Shown: one piece after another, positions 7,451 through 8,869 of the stretch
Layout of the letters: each line of letters begins with the position of its first letter
Position numbering within the stretch: position 1 is the first letter of the stretch
Assembly (NCBI GenBank): GCA_964245495.1
Contig: CAXTNC010000135.1
Location: 1 to 8,869, forward strand
Source of the DNA: LMUY01 sp964245495
Lineage (GTDB): Bacteria > Pseudomonadota > Alphaproteobacteria > Acetobacterales > Acetobacteraceae
Reading direction: 5' to 3'
DNA: 8,869 bases
Program-made: the position numbers and the translations under genes
Notes under the pieces: model-generated
Databases searched by the model: none
What the model was told of the DNA's origin: nothing
Seen by the model: only the letters and a program-made list of their open reading frames with translations

Positions 7451-8770
7451 ATGCTGGGCGCGGCGGAGGGGCAGCGGCAGGGCGCTGGCAAATCGGTTGC
7501 CATGACGGCAGGGAACCCGGTCAACCCGCTGCGCCACGCTGTGGGCTTGGCGCTGGACTGGGCGGCGCGCGGCCGTGCGCCCATCTGCGTCCTGGCGCTG
7601 CACCTGTCGCGGCTGCATGTTCCCGGCCCGCGGCCGCACCATCGCCGCATCGCCTCGGCGCTGCTGGACGGCGTGGTGAAGGCGCATGGCGGCCAGGTGT
7701 TCGCTTGCCCCAACGGGGACCTGGTGATGCTGAGCGCCACGGCCGCCGGCACGGCCTTGGTTCCCACCCTGTCCCGCCTGTTCCGCACGGAAGCGCCAGG
7801 GATGGACCGTCTCCTGGCGCTGTGGTCGCTTCCGGCCGACGAGGCGGCCGTCCGCGCCTACGTCGGCGCCGTCTCGACCAGCCTGCCCGCGCCGAAGGAC
7901 CCGCCCGCCCTGCTTGGCGCCATGGCAGCGACCGAAGCGGTGCTGGCATCCGTCCCGCTCCCTGACCTCATGCGGCGGCAGACGGCCGTGCAGATCACCG
8001 GGGGAAGCGTGGCGCAGCTGTTCCAGGAGCTGCTGGTCCCGCCTGCCGTGCTGGAGGCGCAGGTGGGCGCGGCCCTGCCCGGCATGGACGATCCGTTCCT
8101 GTCGCGCCACCTGGCGGCCCGGCTCGACGGGCGCGTGCTGGGCGCAGTCAGCCACCTGCCGGCCGGCGCAGCCTTGCACCTCAACCTGACCCTGGCCGGC
8201 GCATCGTCGGCCGCGCTGCTGGATTTCGCCGCGTCCCTGCCTGGCAGCGCCGCCCTGGGCGTGGAGCTGCATTTCATGGAGGCCGTGGCCGACTTGCCGC
8301 ACTTCCAGGCAACCGCGGCCAGGCTGCGGCTGGCCGGCGCAGCCGTCGTGCTGGATGGGATGGATCACGCCACCCTGCTGCTCGCCCGGCCCGCCGCGCT
8401 CGGGCCTGACTTGCTGAAGCTGGACTGGTCCCCGCGCATGGCCGCCTTGGCCGCCCGGGAGCGCCGCCAGCTGGCCGCTGTCATCGCCGGGTTCGGGCCG
8501 GAGCGGATCGTCCTGCACCGGGCGGAAACGGAGGCCGCCGTCGCCTGGGGCAGGCAGCACGGCATCAGCCGGTTCCAGGGCCGCCACGTGGACGCGATGC
8601 TGGCGGCGGAGCGCATCACGGCGTGCCGGCACGCGGCTGGGTGCACCTTGCGCCAGTGCATCGGCCGCGCCGCCGCCATCGGGCCGGAAGGCCGCAGCGG
8701 CTGCCGGGACCCGGCGTTGCTGGACGGGGCATCCCGGCCCGCCGCCGCTCTGCTCGCTCCCGACGCCTGA
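7451..8770 (+). CDS. Degenerate EAL-domain-like protein, probably catalytically inactive
   Basis: In this 439-aa protein, residues about 175-385 follow the EAL phosphodiesterase pattern. They include FQELLV (191-196, at the EALLR position), ALHLNLTL (241-248, at the NLS strand), ELHF (272-275, where EL(T)E is usual), VVLDGMD (299-305, where DDFG is usual), LLKLD (321-325, the KxD strand), RIVLHRAET (352-360, where AEGVET is usual) and FQGRHVD (375-381, the QG motif). Several metal-binding acidic positions appear replaced, so cyclic-di-GMP hydrolysis is unlikely; binding or a scaffold role is possible. The N-terminal part (about 45-110) faintly resembles a GGDEF-type fold (ALHLSRLHV, then GGQVFACPNGDLVML) without the active-site motif. 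No transmembrane helix is visible. The start at 7451 has GGGGAAG 8 nt upstream; an ATG at 7502 is the alternative. The C-terminal 50 residues are Ala/Arg/Cys-rich with no recognised domain. Confidence 0.78.
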   Translation: MLGAAEGQRQGAGKSVAMTAGNPVNPLRHAVGLALDWAARGRAPICVLALHLSRLHVPGPRPHHRRIASALLDGVVKAHGGQVFACPNGDLVMLSATAAGTALVPTLSRLFRTEAPGMDRLLALWSLPADEAAVRAYVGAVSTSLPAPKDPPALLGAMAATEAVLASVPLPDLMRRQTAVQITGGSVAQLFQELLVPPAVLEAQVGAALPGMDDPFLSRHLAARLDGRVLGAVSHLPAGAALHLNLTLAGASSAALLDFAASLPGSAALGVELHFMEAVADLPHFQATAARLRLAGAAVVLDGMDHATLLLARPAALGPDLLKLDWSPRMAALAARERRQLAAVIAGFGPERIVLHRAETEAAVAWGRQHGISRFQGRHVDAMLAAERITACRHAAGCTLRQCIGRAAAIGPEGRSGCRDPALLDGASRPAAALLAPDA

Positions 8771-8775
8771 ACCGC

Positions 8776-8869
8776 GTGCGGCCTTCGCCTCCAGAGCGGC
8801 TTGCCGGCCTGATCGCCGACTGCGCCGCCGCCGGGGTGACCCGGCAGGCCTTGCTGCTTCGCTTGGACC
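8776..8869 (+). CDS. Start of an unidentified ORF (3' partial, runs off the window)
   Basis: From the GTG at 8776, 5 nt after the EAL-like stop, the frame reads (M)RPSPPERLAGLIADCAAA and continues GVTRQALLLRLD to the window end without a stop. The helical, protein-like composition and the tight spacing suggest a gene co-transcribed with the EAL-like gene. About 31 residues are too few to assign a family. There is no convincing Shine-Dalgarno sequence, so a start slightly elsewhere is possible. Confidence 0.5.
   Translation, partial: MRPSPPERLAGLIADCAAAGVTRQALLLRLD

Noticed and set aside
6677..8632. A 651-codon open frame on the minus strand
   Set aside because: Only the last 243 codons (from the ATG at 7408) encode a recognisable protein. 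The upstream 400 codons are Gln/Arg/His/Gly-rich antisense of the EAL-like gene, kept open by high GC.

Overview
The window is a GC-rich (about 70% in the core genes) chromosomal segment built around the heat-shock cluster hrcA-grpE-dnaK-dnaJ, followed by the lysine and cell-wall gene dapB. Gene content, order and composition suggest an alphaproteobacterium, most likely of the Acetobacteraceae (Roseomonas-like). That placement is inferred from memory of the families, without a search.

Layout: (1) 1-1041, hrcA, cut at its 5' end by the window edge; (2) 1048-1677, grpE, 6 nt behind hrcA and surely co-transcribed; (3) 1678-2714, a roughly 1 kb stretch of clearly lower GC that separates grpE from dnaK and carries two minus-strand ORFs, a 140-aa protein with an HELYR motif and a 99-aa protein resembling the EF-Tu domain-II barrel; (4) 2715-4619, dnaK; (5) a 122-nt spacer with a perfect 11-bp hairpin; (6) 4742-5881, dnaJ with a TTG start; (7) 5878-6627, dapB, whose only reasonable start is a CTG overlapping the dnaJ stop; (8) 6677-7408 on the minus strand, a PPP-type metallophosphoesterase convergent with dapB; (9) 7451-8770, a degenerate GGDEF/EAL-like protein divergent from the phosphatase; (10) 8776 to the window end, the start of a further plus-strand ORF.

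Functionally, DnaK (Hsp70 ATPase), DnaJ (J-domain co-chaperone) and GrpE (nucleotide exchange factor) form one folding machine, and HrcA is the heat-shock repressor family. dapB appears translationally coupled to dnaJ. The most unusual part is the grpE-dnaK insert. The order (HELYR protein first, small protein 70 nt downstream, same strand), the composition break and the placement are what an orphan toxin-immunity style cassette would look like, but the function is unproven. The second point of interest is the EAL-like protein, in which several catalytic positions of cyclic-di-GMP phosphodiesterases appear substituted.
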